DNA from: Candidatus Gastranaerophilales bacterium
GTDB lineage: Bacteria > Cyanobacteriota > Vampirovibrionia > Gastranaerophilales > Gastranaerophilaceae
Assembly (NCBI GenBank): GCA_944326015.1
Contig: CALVCJ010000006.1
Span: forward strand, 1 to 46,273
DNA: 46,273 nt
Direction of reading: 5' to 3'
The notes beneath the pieces were generated by a model. It was not told where the DNA came from. It searched no databases and saw nothing but the letters and a program-made list of their open reading frames with translations. Of this stretch, positions 1-8,096 are shown in pieces (within the stretch, counting starts at the first letter, position 1; each line of letters opens with the position of its first letter). Position numbers and translations under genes: made by a program.

Positions 1-30
1 GGGGCAACTGAAAGCTTCTCTATTCATCAT
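1..30 (-). CDS. Start of a leader-type gene leaving the left edge (partial)
   Basis: Only the first ten codons are in the window, reading M-M-N-R-E-A-F-S-C-P and entering a C-run at the edge. The start is chosen because an AGGAGG Shine-Dalgarno lies seven bases upstream (38-43) and a TTGACA promoter lies further up. The prepilin gene at 29579-30886 begins the same way (M-L-Y-R-E-A-L-N-C-P followed by a C-run), with nearly identical upstream DNA. The product is therefore probably another prepilin-like or surface protein with the same leader, but nothing beyond the leader can be seen. An ATG at 27 could also serve as start. Confidence 0.5.
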   Translation of the reverse strand, partial: MMNREAFSCP

Positions 31-91
31 TTTTCATCCTCCTAAATTTTTCTTATGAATTTATTATTTACGATTTTCAGGAATTTGTCAA
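1..91 (-). repeat. Leader cassette copy 1 (promoter, RBS, start codon, leader codons)
   Basis: On the minus strand this 91-nt segment holds TTGACA (86-91), a 17-nt spacer, AATAAT (63-68), AGGAGG (38-43), the ATG at 30 and the leader codons up to a C-run. It aligns without gaps to 30857-30947, with 80 of 91 positions identical by eye. Five of the eleven differences lie in the -35/-10 spacer, while -35, -10, RBS and the REA codons are unchanged, as expected for a functional module. Confidence 0.85.
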
Positions 92-113
92 CTGCTTAAT
101 TTTGTAATATTAT
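85..113 (+). promoter_or_regulatory. dtd promoter, overlapping a divergent promoter
   Basis: TTGTCA (85-90), 17-nt spacer, TATTAT (108-113). The -10 ends six bases before the dtd ATG, so transcription should start at or next to the A of the ATG. The -35 overlaps the TTGACA of the minus-strand leader cassette (86-91), so the two divergent promoters probably compete for polymerase. Confidence 0.6.
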
Positions 114-119
114 TTTTCT

Positions 120-557
120 ATGAAAGCCTTAATCCAGAGAGTAAAAAGAGCATCTGTTACTATCGACGGTGAGTTATATTCATCTGTTGGTCGTGGACTG
201 CTTATATTCCTTGGAGTTGAAAAAAATGACGAAAAAGAAAATGCTGAAAAATTAGCCGATAAAATTGTTAAATTGCGAATTTTTGAAGACAAAAACGAAA
301 AAATGAATTATTCTGTCCTTGATGTTAGCGGTGAAATCCTTGTAGTTTCACAATTTACCCTCTGCGGCGATTGCCGGAAGGGAACGCGGCCTTCTTTTGA
401 CAATGCTGCCCATCCTCAAAAAGCTATTGAATTATATGAATATTTTGTTAATTATATTAAACAAAACAATGTTCCTGTAACAACTGGTAAATTTCGTGCG
501 ATGATGGATGTTGAACTTGTAAATGATGGTCCTGTAACTTTTTTAATTGAGAAATAA
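120..557 (+). CDS. dtd: D-aminoacyl-tRNA deacylase
   Basis: This cytoplasmic enzyme hydrolyses D-amino acids (and glycine mischarged on tRNA-Ala) from tRNA, protecting translation quality. The 145-residue length is typical of the family. The DTD signatures are present: SQFTLCGD near residues 77-84 (catalytic SQ-x-x-T pocket), a following KGTRPSF, and the C-terminal NDGPVT motif. The start follows no Shine-Dalgarno sequence; the promoter -10 ends six bases upstream, so the mRNA is probably leaderless. The gene stands alone between the divergent leader cassette and the zinc-ribbon gene, with no terminator visible after it. Confidence 0.96.
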   Translation: MKALIQRVKRASVTIDGELYSSVGRGLLIFLGVEKNDEKENAEKLADKIVKLRIFEDKNEKMNYSVLDVSGEILVVSQFTLCGDCRKGTRPSFDNAAHPQKAIELYEYFVNYIKQNNVPVTTGKFRAMMDVELVNDGPVTFLIEK

Positions 558-566
558 TCTGTTCGT

Positions 567-578
567 GGGGGGGGGGGG
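567..578 (+). repeat. G12 homopolymer next to a -35 box
   Basis: Twelve consecutive G residues in AT-rich intergenic DNA, separated by one base from the TTGCAA -35 of the next gene. Such tracts are prone to slipped-strand length change. Here a change would alter DNA immediately upstream of RNA polymerase contacts, the UP-element region. See findings. Confidence 0.9.
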
Positions 579-579
579 C

Positions 580-608
580 TTGCAAATATTTGTAAAGCAT
601 GCTATAAT
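580..608 (+). promoter_or_regulatory. Promoter of the zinc-ribbon/rimM/trmD operon
   Basis: TTGCAA (580-585), 17-nt spacer, TATAAT (603-608) with an upstream TGC giving an extended -10. Transcription should start near 615, leaving a leader of about 105 nt before the ATG at 721. Confidence 0.75.
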
Positions 609-720
609 ACAAAATATAGCATTGAAAAATTTATTTTATTCTTACTGAGGAGAAATTTTTTATTATTAAACCGGAATTACGTTATTATTGTTATTATTTT
701 TTAATTAAGAGGCTTTCATT

Positions 721-1728
721 ATGTATGTAAACAAGTGTATCAAATGCGGACGTGAATTTGAGACTAAAAACCCCAAAAGAGTTATTTGTCCTGACTGTTT
801 GTATCCTGATAAAAAAATGATGATTTCAACACCTTCGGATAGTTCTGCAGCTCAGACTCCTGCGTTTCAGGAAGAACCTTTAAATGGCTACAGCATCGAC
901 GGAGTTGATGAACCTCCACGCTATTATAGTGCCGGAGGTTCCCCTGAACCACAGAGATATAGTAGACCCCAGAGATCTTTTAATAATCAAAGTGTAAGGC
1001 AAGGTGGATATAATAATCGCCAAAATAATAATCATAACAGAAATCAACAAGGCGGTTACAACAGATCTAATAATTACAACAGGCAGAGCGGAGGTTATAA
1101 CAGATTCCAGAGAGCTTACAATAATCAGGGGAATTCCCAGAATAGGCGGCCTCAAAATAACAGAAGCTTTAATAAACGTCCACAGCAGAGAAAGGCTCCT
1201 AAACAACTTCTCGTAAGTAAAGAACAACTTGAACAGATTGAATTACTGTATAAGCCTATGCTACCTTTGCCTAATCCCGATTGTCATGAAGTTATTGGAG
1301 AAAAAATTGGACTTGAACCGAGAAAAGTTTTTTTTGGAATAAACCTTATAAGACAGAAAATGATGCTTCCGAAATTGCCTTTCCCGAAAAGAAAACTCGC
1401 TATTTCTCCGGATCAGCTTTTTGCAATTAAAAATTTGTATGAACCTCTATTACCACTTCCGCCTATAGGGTGTCATAAAATTATTGCTGCCCAGCTTAAA
1501 ATGGATGAATGGAGAGTCCATGTCGGTATTGGTTTAATTCGTTCCCAAATGGGACTTGGTAGATGGAATCAGGATAGACCTGATTTGCCGGAGGAATTCA
1601 AAAAACAGCATGAAGAGTCTGATAAAGCTGAAAAATCCAAGAATGTAGAAGATATGCCTGCTGAGGTACCTGTTAAACCAAAAAGAGGAAGAAAACCCAA
1701 GAAAGTTGAAGAAACTCCGGAAGCTTAA
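721..1728 (+). CDS. Zinc-ribbon protein with Asn/Gly/Arg-rich linker and two HTH-like repeats
   Basis: I do not recognise a named family. Residues 6-26 form a zinc ribbon (C-x2-C ... C-x2-C). Residues 85-157 are low-complexity N/G/R/Q sequence with several GGYNR units, like RGG-type RNA-binding linkers. Two repeats of about 52 residues follow (near 164-215 and 227-280), each with LY-x-P-x-LPLP, a conserved CH pair and a helical GI-x-LIR-x-x-M end that looks helix-turn-helix-like. The acidic/basic tail ends in an AT-hook-like KRGRKPKK. An AAGAGG sequence precedes the ATG. The gene is five bases from rimM and so probably co-transcribed with the tRNA/ribosome maturation genes. A nucleic-acid-binding role is inferred. 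Confidence 0.8.
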   Translation: MYVNKCIKCGREFETKNPKRVICPDCLYPDKKMMISTPSDSSAAQTPAFQEEPLNGYSIDGVDEPPRYYSAGGSPEPQRYSRPQRSFNNQSVRQGGYNNRQNNNHNRNQQGGYNRSNNYNRQSGGYNRFQRAYNNQGNSQNRRPQNNRSFNKRPQQRKAPKQLLVSKEQLEQIELLYKPMLPLPNPDCHEVIGEKIGLEPRKVFFGINLIRQKMMLPKLPFPKRKLAISPDQLFAIKNLYEPLLPLPPIGCHKIIAAQLKMDEWRVHVGIGLIRSQMGLGRWNQDRPDLPEEFKKQHEESDKAEKSKNVEDMPAEVPVKPKRGRKPKKVEETPEA

Positions 1729-1733
1729 CTTCT

Positions 1734-2246
1734 ATGATAAAATATGTTTCCGTCGGTAAAATTCTAAATTTCCATGGTATCCAAGGCGAAGCTAAAGTCG
1801 GTTTTACAAAAAATCAGGCTGACTTCTTTTGCGCTCTTGATATGGTTTATGTTAAGTCTGAACATGTGTATATTCCTTTAAAAATTAAAAGCATACGTTT
1901 GCATAAAAATTTTGCTCTCGTGAAATTTGAAGGTATAAATTCTGTTAATGAACTTTTGAAATATAAAGGTGCTTTCCTCTATGTTGAAGAGTCAACCATT
2001 AGAGAGGCTCTGGAAGAAGATGAATTTTTGGTAGATGAACTTGTTAGTCTGGAAGTTTTTGATGAAAATGGTAAAAAGCTAGGTTTTGTTGTCGGTGTTT
2101 CAAATAACGGAGCAAATGATCTTTTATCAGTTAAAACGAATTCAAAACAAATTGTACTTGTTCCATTTGTAAAAGCTATTGTTACGAATGTTGATATTAC
2201 AGGCAAAAAAATTATAATTAATAATATTGAAGGACTTATTGAATGA
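1734..2246 (+). CDS. rimM: Ribosome maturation factor RimM
   Basis: RimM binds ribosomal protein S19 and assists maturation of the head of the 30S subunit. The N-terminal RimM barrel is visible in VGKILNFHGIQGEAKV (residues 6-21), and the C-terminal PRC-barrel in DELVSLEVFDENGKKLGFV and VPFVKAIV. The 170-residue length is normal. The gene overlaps trmD by four bases (ATGA), the usual rimM-trmD arrangement, and follows the zinc-ribbon gene by five bases. Confidence 0.96.
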   Translation: MIKYVSVGKILNFHGIQGEAKVGFTKNQADFFCALDMVYVKSEHVYIPLKIKSIRLHKNFALVKFEGINSVNELLKYKGAFLYVEESTIREALEEDEFLVDELVSLEVFDENGKKLGFVVGVSNNGANDLLSVKTNSKQIVLVPFVKAIVTNVDITGKKIIINNIEGLIE

Positions 2247-2938
2247 TCTTTTATGTATTAACTTTGTTTCCAGAAATAATACAAAATTATTGCGGCTATA
2301 GTATAATGAAACGTGCTGTAGAGAATGGAATTTTTACTGTTAATACAATAAATCCAAGAGATTTTACACTTAATAAACATAAAAAGGTTGATGATACACC
2401 TTATGGCGGAGGGGCAGGTATGGTTTTAATGCCACAGCCTTATGTTGACGCTTATGAGAGTATAGTGCAATGTAAAAATACAGTTACTGTGATGCTTTCT
2501 CCTCAAGGTGAGCCTCTTTGTGATAAAATTGTCAATGAATTGGCAAATTATGATAAAATGATTTTACTTTGCGGGCATTATGAAGGTTTCGATGAACGTA
2601 TAAGAGAGATTATAAAGCCGCGAGAGATATCGCTTGGTGACTTTGTTTTAACAGGCGGTGAACTTCCAGCACTTTGCCTTATTGATGCTGTTAGTCGTAA
2701 GCTTGATGGAACTCTTGGCAAAATTGAATCTGCAGATGAAGACAGTTTTTCAAATGGACTTATTGAGTATCCGCATTATACAAGACCTCGTGAATACAGA
2801 GGATTGAAAGTACCGGATGTTCTCCTCAACGGAAATCATAAAGATATAAATGAATTTAGGTTGCAGGAAAGTCTGAAAAGAACAAAAATTAAGCGTCCTG
2901 ATTTGTACCAAAAATATATTGAAAATTCATCGATATAA
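2243..2938 (+). CDS. trmD: tRNA (guanine-37-N1)-methyltransferase
   Basis: TrmD uses S-adenosylmethionine to methylate G37 of tRNAs that read codons starting with C, preventing +1 frameshifts. The SPOUT trefoil-knot signatures are present: DDTPYGGGAGMV (about 51-62), LLCGHYEGFDERI (about 109-121), SLGDFVLTGGE and a C-terminal YPHYTRPREY. The 231-residue length fits. It starts inside the rimM stop codon (translational coupling) and ends four bases from a converging minus-strand gene, with no visible terminator. Confidence 0.97.
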   Translation: MIFYVLTLFPEIIQNYCGYSIMKRAVENGIFTVNTINPRDFTLNKHKKVDDTPYGGGAGMVLMPQPYVDAYESIVQCKNTVTVMLSPQGEPLCDKIVNELANYDKMILLCGHYEGFDERIREIIKPREISLGDFVLTGGELPALCLIDAVSRKLDGTLGKIESADEDSFSNGLIEYPHYTRPREYRGLKVPDVLLNGNHKDINEFRLQESLKRTKIKRPDLYQKYIENSSI

Positions 2939-2941
2939 TTC

Positions 2942-3418
2942 TCAGAACTTTTTGTTTAAGTCATTATAGTGCCCGAAGCCAAGAACGTCTTTGAATAATT
3001 TTATGACTCCAAAAATACCGAGTCCTATGGCAGAGCCTTTGGACCATTTCCCTTTTCCAAAAAGCGCTCCTAAACCGAGCCCTAGTGGTACAACACTGTT
3101 TACAAGCATTGAGCCAAATCCTTTAAAATAACCGATTGCTGAATTCACAAAATTCCGGAAGTTACTTTCGACTTCCCAATTAAAAACACCTTTTTTCAGT
3201 TTAGATGTTGTAACACTGGGACTTGTGAGGTATTGAGTATTATTAAGCATACGCATACAGGCATCTGCGTCATTTGTCTTGGAGTATACATCAGACTGTA
3301 GTTTGCCGACAATATGCGAATCATAAGCAATAATTCCGAGGGCTGTTACTCCGGCTCCTTTTGCAAGATATTTTGTAAGATTGCTCTTAACTGAGGTTAG
3401 TGCTGTACTTATGCTCAT
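2942..3418 (-). CDS. Hypothetical membrane-associated protein
   Basis: No named family is recognised. The 158-residue protein has an N-terminal amphipathic/hydrophobic stretch (about 18-32, LAKGAGVTALGIIAYDSH) and a glycine-rich hydrophobic C-terminal half (about 100-140, with GLGLGALFGKGKW and GLGIFGVIKLF) that may insert in or lie on a membrane. There is no signal peptide or cysteine. It lies seven bases downstream of the Gln/Pro-rich gene, so the two probably form an operon. Proteins of this general look occur in Gastranaerophilales drafts as far as I recall, which I cannot confirm here. Confidence 0.7.
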   Translation of the reverse strand: MSISTALTSVKSNLTKYLAKGAGVTALGIIAYDSHIVGKLQSDVYSKTNDADACMRMLNNTQYLTSPSVTTSKLKKGVFNWEVESNFRNFVNSAIGYFKGFGSMLVNSVVPLGLGLGALFGKGKWSKGSAIGLGIFGVIKLFKDVLGFGHYNDLNKKF

Positions 3419-3425
3419 TTTTCAC

Positions 3426-4235
3426 CTATTTTACTGTTTGGGTTGTTGTATTTGATTGAGTTTCAGTTTTTTTTGAATTTTTTACTTCAAATTCTTTTTC
3501 AACTTTTTTCCCTGACATTTTGAGAAGTATGTTTGTAGCCTGTACGGCATCCTGTCCGTATCCGGATTTAGAATTTTGCATTTGTTTAAGAAGTCCTATG
3601 GTATAATCATCACCTGTTACCACGCGGGAATCTAGCGCACTTAGTGCAAGAACTTTTACTGGAGTATAAGGATCCTGAAGCATTTTGTTTATAAGTGCAT
3701 TTAGTGCTTTGTCATCTTTTCTTGACTTATCCTCTTCAAGTCTTGCTATGACTTCTTTCGCACCCATTAACCTGACTTCTTTATCCTGACTGTTTAAGTA
3801 ATTTTCAAGATTTCTTATGTAATCATCGGTTAATTGGACAATTTCACGTTTCTCTGTTTTCTTTTCATTTGTTTTATTTTCTGTTGTATTTGATTTAATT
3901 GATGAGTTTGCTAAATTATTCTGTCCATTGTTTCCCCAGTTATTTGTATAATATCCGGGTGGATAGCAGCCGTTTACAGGATTTGTTCCATAGTTTGGCG
4001 CGTTCACATTGTAAACTGGAGCTGTTGAGCCAGGTGTTGCGACGGAAGGATTGAATATTTGAATATTTACACCCGAATAGTTTGGAACTTGAACAGTCTG
4101 ATTTTGGGGATATGCTTGATAATGGTATTGTGCCTGTGGAATCTGCTGCTGCATTGGCTTTTGAGGACGCTGCTGCTGACTTTGAGGCGTCACCTGTGAC
4201 TGTTGTATATTTTTTTGTCCTACTGAACTTTGCAT
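3426..4235 (-). CDS. Gln/Pro-rich protein with C-terminal HEAT-like domain
   Basis: The 269-residue product starts with about 125 residues of Q/P/N/Y-rich disordered sequence (runs such as QSQQQRPQKP and later NNWGNNGQNN). A Lys/Glu hinge follows, then about 110 helical residues (135-245) with HEAT-like spacing: DYIRNLENYLNSQDKEVRLM, ALNALINKMLQDPYTPVKV. That region suggests a protein-protein scaffold, and the first half resembles a flexible linker. No signal peptide or membrane segment is seen. A weak AGGG precedes the ATG. It is first in a two-gene minus-strand operon. Function unknown. Confidence 0.75.
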   Translation of the reverse strand: MQSSVGQKNIQQSQVTPQSQQQRPQKPMQQQIPQAQYHYQAYPQNQTVQVPNYSGVNIQIFNPSVATPGSTAPVYNVNAPNYGTNPVNGCYPPGYYTNNWGNNGQNNLANSSIKSNTTENKTNEKKTEKREIVQLTDDYIRNLENYLNSQDKEVRLMGAKEVIARLEEDKSRKDDKALNALINKMLQDPYTPVKVLALSALDSRVVTGDDYTIGLLKQMQNSKSGYGQDAVQATNILLKMSGKKVEKEFEVKNSKKTETQSNTTTQTVK

Positions 4236-4341
4236 TTATAAACTACCCTTTTACTACTTATATTTATAAAGTGTTATTTTATAGAAATATTGCCTTTTTA
4301 TTAAGATTTGTAACATAATTTTTTATTTATACCATGCTAAA

Positions 4342-4347
4342 TATAAT
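4342..4347 (+). promoter_or_regulatory. -10 box for a leaderless start
   Basis: TATAAT ends six bases before the ATG at 4354, and no Shine-Dalgarno sequence is present. The -35 region is a T-run (weak). Confidence 0.5.
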
Positions 4348-4353
4348 TTAATT

Positions 4354-4935
4354 ATGAGCAGTTACGAAGAAAATTATCTTGCAAGACGTCCTGAATATCT
4401 ATGTCACATGTGCGGTAAATGTTGCAGGGTGGTTACGACTTCAATTCCTTATAAAGAATTAAAAAAGCGTTCTCAAAAAGGGGAAAAAGGTGCGTCAGAT
4501 TTTTTGTCTTTATTTGAGCCTTATGAATCTATTGAAGTTGCAAGAAAAGTTGATGCAGCTGTTGTAGACAATATTATAAACCGTTTAATTGATGACGGTA
4601 ATTATAATGAAGAAGAAATAACATTTTATTGTTGTAAATATTTAGGGGATGATAATTTGTGTTCCCGATATCACACACGTTTGACGCTTTGCAGGCATTG
4701 TCCGTCTTCTCCATGGTCAATTGTCCCGCCGGGTTGTGGTTTTGAGGGGTGGCTTTTCTGGCAGCGAGAACAAGAAAAGCAAAAAGTGAGACTTCTTAAA
4801 GAAGAACTCATTGAGCTTGAGCTTTTAAAGCATAGAACATCTGATTCGCAAATGCTGGACAAAATTGATTCAGTACAGAGCAAAATCAGGAAGAATATTA
4901 ATTTGTATAAAAGATATGGTTCTGAAAACTGGTAA
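4354..4935 (+). CDS. YkgJ-type CxxCxxCC cysteine-cluster protein
   Basis: The N-terminus carries C17-x2-C20-x2-C23-C24 (CHMCGKCC), the hallmark of the CxxCxxCC family (YkgJ, FliB-related), which is thought to bind a metal or Fe-S cluster. A second cysteine-rich patch (CCKYL ... LCSRYHTRLTLCRHCP, about 90-115) supports a metal site. The C-terminal 50 residues are charged and coiled-coil-like. The family includes flagellin lysine methylases, but most members are uncharacterised and no flagellar genes are seen here. The start is supported by a -10 box six bases upstream, so the mRNA is probably leaderless. The gene converges on the GH57 gene with a five-base gap. Confidence 0.85.
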   Translation: MSSYEENYLARRPEYLCHMCGKCCRVVTTSIPYKELKKRSQKGEKGASDFLSLFEPYESIEVARKVDAAVVDNIINRLIDDGNYNEEEITFYCCKYLGDDNLCSRYHTRLTLCRHCPSSPWSIVPPGCGFEGWLFWQREQEKQKVRLLKEELIELELLKHRTSDSQMLDKIDSVQSKIRKNINLYKRYGSENW

Positions 4936-4940
4936 TATTT

Positions 4941-7439
4941 TTATTGTAACAACAATTTGTCCAGTTTTTTTCTGTAGAATTCTGTATTAATATTCAAGTC
5001 TTCACCGATTTCCAATAGCATTTCAACAAATTTTTTGTTAGAAGAACGATTATTTATGGCTCCTGAATCAATTATGTCACCTATTCTGTGATAAATTTTC
5101 GAAAAATATATGTTTTGAGATTCCGCGATATCAACCTGAAGCTCAAGTTTTTGAATATTTGAAAATAGTTCAAGAATAACATCAGCCTGTTGAATTTCAA
5201 AACTGTGAACAAGTCTTGAAATATTCTGCTGAATCTTTTTCCCAAATATTTTATTGGAAGGTGTTTTATCAAGCTGAATATCTATCTTTTTCGCTTCATA
5301 ATTAATATCAGTAGCCTGTTGAATAAGCTCATCTTCCATAAATCCGCCGGAATGTACAACTATATCATTAAACTTGTGGCTAAGAGCATAGCCTGCAGAA
5401 ATCTTAAATTCGTCAGGAACTTTCAGCCCTAAACCTTGCAAATGATATATTGAACCTTTGCCTTCATCATACATTTCCTGATAAATTTGGGAAAATTTTT
5501 CAAGTTTTCCTCTCAGCAAGATTTGAAGAATTTTTCTTCTTTCTTCTATGAATATATCTTTAAGAGTAAAGTATTCTTTGCCAAAATATTCGTCGAGAGC
5601 TCTGATTATTTCAGTCAAAGGATTCATCAAGAATGTTTTTATGAGGTTTGTTTTAATCTTGTTAAATTCTATATCATCAGAGTATTCTTTAATTGCACAG
5701 TGGAAGTCTCCCCCGGCGTATTGCATAAGTGCAAATATCAGATTTGATTTTTGCATGGTAATTTTTGACTGCACTTCAATATGTCCGACAACAAATGTCG
5801 ATGAGCCTTTGTGGACCTGTTTATAAGCATGTTTTTTTATTGTATAGCAATACACATTCTCTTCATCTTCAAAGTCTTCATAAAGGGAAGATAGCGCCCA
5901 GAGGCTTGCAATCTGTTTCATTGTAACGATTGAAGGCTTTACAAAACGCTCAAAAATATCTTTTCCAGTACCATGTTCGGGTATATTACTTTTTGCTTGA
6001 GCTAGAATATTCAGAAAATTTTCTTCAAGATTTTTATTTGTAAATCTTGAAGCAAGCTGCATTGCGCGTGCCGCATATTTCATAATTTGCACTGTTTCAA
6101 TTCCTGATATTTCTGAGAAGAACCATCCGCAGCTTGTGTACATAAGCATTGCCTGGCGCTGAATTTCTAATAATTCCATTGCGCGGACTTTTTCTTCATC
6201 TGAAAGCTCCGGTTTAAAGTTTTCCTGCTGGAATTTTTTTACGTTAAGTTCGTTTCTGTCTAGAATGACTGAAATATAGTTATTTCTAACGTCCCATACG
6301 TTATCAAAATATTTCAATCCCTCTTGTTCATAAACTATTGACAATTCGTCTCTGAGATAATCAAGAGCATTTCTTAGAGGTTTTCTCCATTTCTGATTCC
6401 ATCCGGGATGTCCGCCTGTAGAGCATCCACAATCCTCTTTCCATCTGCCTACACCGTGGAAACAGCTCCAGCTTGATGCTTGTTTTATTTCAACTTCACA
6501 ATCGCTTCTGTATTTTTCAAGGTATTCACCATAATTTGTTATGGTAAAGCCTTCATCTTTTGCTTTTATTTTTAAGACATAAGAAAGCGCCATATCTCCG
6601 AACTTAGTGTGATGACCGTAGCTTTCACCGTCTGTTGCAATATGAACAAGCTGCGGATAATCCCTGCAGTCCGAAACTCCTTCTTTGAGCCGTTTAATAA
6701 ATTTATTCCCATCTTTCAAAAGCTCATCAAAGGCAACAGAGCGAGAAATTGCACCGTCGTAAAAGAAAAGATCAATAAATTTTCCGGGGGCTGATTTTAT
6801 GTAATATCTGTATGAGCGAGCAGGATCAATATTTCCCCAGCTTACATCTGTCCAGTCTTTGTCTCCTTTTTTTCTGAATTTTTCAGCCTGATAAGGAGAT
6901 AATATTGTAAATTTGATTCCATTTTCTTCAAGAATTCTCAAAGTATTATCATCAACTGCTGTTTCAGCAAGCCACATTCCTTCAGGCTTTCTTCCGAATC
7001 TGAATTCAAAATCTTTTATTCCCCATTTTACTTGTGTTTGCTTGTCATGTTCGTTTGCAAGCGGCATAATAATATGGTTATATACCTGAGCAATTGCATT
7101 GCCGTGACCGTTATGTTCTGAGATACTTTCAATATCAGCTTTAATAATCCGTTCGTAAGTCAGAGGAGCGAATTGTTCCATCCAGGAAAGAAGAGTCGGA
7201 CCAAAGTTATAACTCATATGCTCATAATTATTTACAACATCAAGAATTCTATTCCTGCTGTCGACAATTTTTGAAACGGAATTAGGGTTATAACATTCTA
7301 TGTTTATCCTTTCATTCCAATCGTGATAAGGAAGTGCGCTGTCTTGAAGTTCTATAGCTTCCAGCCATGGATTTTCTCTTGGCGGCTGGTAAAAGTGACC
7401 GTGAATTGTTAAAAATACCTCATTTTTTTTATCGCTCAT
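4941..7439 (-). CDS. GH57 family glycoside hydrolase/glucanotransferase with DUF3536
   Basis: This is a large cytoplasmic alpha-glucan enzyme of the GH57 retaining family (alpha-amylase, 4-alpha-glucanotransferase or branching activity). The N-terminus has HGHFYQPPRENPW (about 13-25), the nucleophile region GMWLAETAVDDNT (about 158-170) and the acid/base region ATDGESYGHH (about 268-277). From about residue 340 a helical DUF3536 region follows, with CGCSTGGHPGWNQKWR. The 832-residue length matches cyanobacterial GH57-DUF3536 proteins. A GGAG lies eight bases before the ATG. The neighbouring minus-strand gene encodes a secreted protein. Glycogen turnover is the likely role, but the exact reaction cannot be told from sequence. 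Confidence 0.9.
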   Translation of the reverse strand: MSDKKNEVFLTIHGHFYQPPRENPWLEAIELQDSALPYHDWNERINIECYNPNSVSKIVDSRNRILDVVNNYEHMSYNFGPTLLSWMEQFAPLTYERIIKADIESISEHNGHGNAIAQVYNHIIMPLANEHDKQTQVKWGIKDFEFRFGRKPEGMWLAETAVDDNTLRILEENGIKFTILSPYQAEKFRKKGDKDWTDVSWGNIDPARSYRYYIKSAPGKFIDLFFYDGAISRSVAFDELLKDGNKFIKRLKEGVSDCRDYPQLVHIATDGESYGHHTKFGDMALSYVLKIKAKDEGFTITNYGEYLEKYRSDCEVEIKQASSWSCFHGVGRWKEDCGCSTGGHPGWNQKWRKPLRNALDYLRDELSIVYEQEGLKYFDNVWDVRNNYISVILDRNELNVKKFQQENFKPELSDEEKVRAMELLEIQRQAMLMYTSCGWFFSEISGIETVQIMKYAARAMQLASRFTNKNLEENFLNILAQAKSNIPEHGTGKDIFERFVKPSIVTMKQIASLWALSSLYEDFEDEENVYCYTIKKHAYKQVHKGSSTFVVGHIEVQSKITMQKSNLIFALMQYAGGDFHCAIKEYSDDIEFNKIKTNLIKTFLMNPLTEIIRALDEYFGKEYFTLKDIFIEERRKILQILLRGKLEKFSQIYQEMYDEGKGSIYHLQGLGLKVPDEFKISAGYALSHKFNDIVVHSGGFMEDELIQQATDINYEAKKIDIQLDKTPSNKIFGKKIQQNISRLVHSFEIQQADVILELFSNIQKLELQVDIAESQNIYFSKIYHRIGDIIDSGAINNRSSNKKFVEMLLEIGEDLNINTEFYRKKLDKLLLQ

Positions 7440-7466
7440 GTCTTAACTCCATTAAGTATAGTGAAT

Positions 7467-7967
7467 TTATTTAGCTTCTTCTTTTGTTTTAGAGCTGCTT
7501 ATTACTGAAAATTTATCGACATCCATCCAGGCATCACCTAACGCATTTGAGAAGATTTTACCTGTAAATTCTACAATATCACCTGAATTCAATTCAATAT
7601 ACTTTTCAGCTTCGGTTCTTTCTAAAAATATTTTTAGTTCTGAAAGCGGGATGTTATGATCCGTTATATCTGGTCTTTGAATGAGAAATGAGATATATTT
7701 TTCAGAGCTTCTCATTGCTGGTTTGTAATCTAGACCGAGTGTTGAGAATTTATCGAATTTGGCTTTAATTTTAACATTTTTATTGAGATAAAAATTGGGT
7801 CGTGCAATAATATCAAGCGGATTCACGCTGATATATGTTTTTGCGGTTTGACTCTGTAGCGCATTTGCAATTTCCGGATTGCGTGACGGAATAGGTGTTC
7901 CGGCATAGACACTTAATCCCATTGTGACAACTAACGTTAATATTAAAGTTTTAATTGTTTTTTTCAT
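7467..7967 (-). CDS. Secreted OB-fold-like hypothetical protein
   Basis: Residues 1-22 are a Sec signal peptide (MKKTIKTLILTLVVTMGLS, cleavage probably after YAG). The mature part contains a pattern common in bacterial OB-like domains: NPLDIIARPNFYLNKNVKIK, then FSTLGLDYKPA, SFLIQRPDI, and GDIVEFTGKIFSNALGDAW, which resembles modules with a nucleic-acid- or ligand-binding barrel. No catalytic motif is evident. It lies 27 bases upstream of the GH57 gene on the same strand and may share its transcript. The substrate is unknown. Confidence 0.75.
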   Translation of the reverse strand: MKKTIKTLILTLVVTMGLSVYAGTPIPSRNPEIANALQSQTAKTYISVNPLDIIARPNFYLNKNVKIKAKFDKFSTLGLDYKPAMRSSEKYISFLIQRPDITDHNIPLSELKIFLERTEAEKYIELNSGDIVEFTGKIFSNALGDAWMDVDKFSVISSSKTKEEAK

Positions 7968-8044
7968 TAAAAATATCCCTTCTTATTATTCTAATATTTT
8001 TACAATAATATTCTATCACAATATTTATTTTTTGTAACTACCCT

Positions 8045-8084
8045 AATAAATAATAAAATCCGGCATGAGAATGAAATGCCGGAT
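8045..8084 (-). terminator. Rho-independent terminator after the M49-like gene
   Basis: On the minus strand a 9-bp stem (ATCCGGCAT / ATGCCGGAT, arms 8076-8084 and 8058-8066) is followed by a TTTTATTATTTAT tract, about a dozen bases past the stop of the 8097-9821 gene. Confidence 0.85.
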
Positions 8085-8096
8085 ATGAGTTATTTA

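Noticed and set aside
567..578. Treating all G-runs as sequencer poly-G artefacts
   Set aside because: Two-colour artefacts sit at read ends, whereas these runs are inside conserved context: one keeps a glycosyltransferase frame open and one follows a repeated leader. Read-level checking is still needed for exact lengths.
880..1227. Open frames on both strands within the N/G/R-rich part of the zinc-ribbon gene
   Set aside because: Low-complexity codons leave other frames open by chance; no RBS, and composition is unlike protein.
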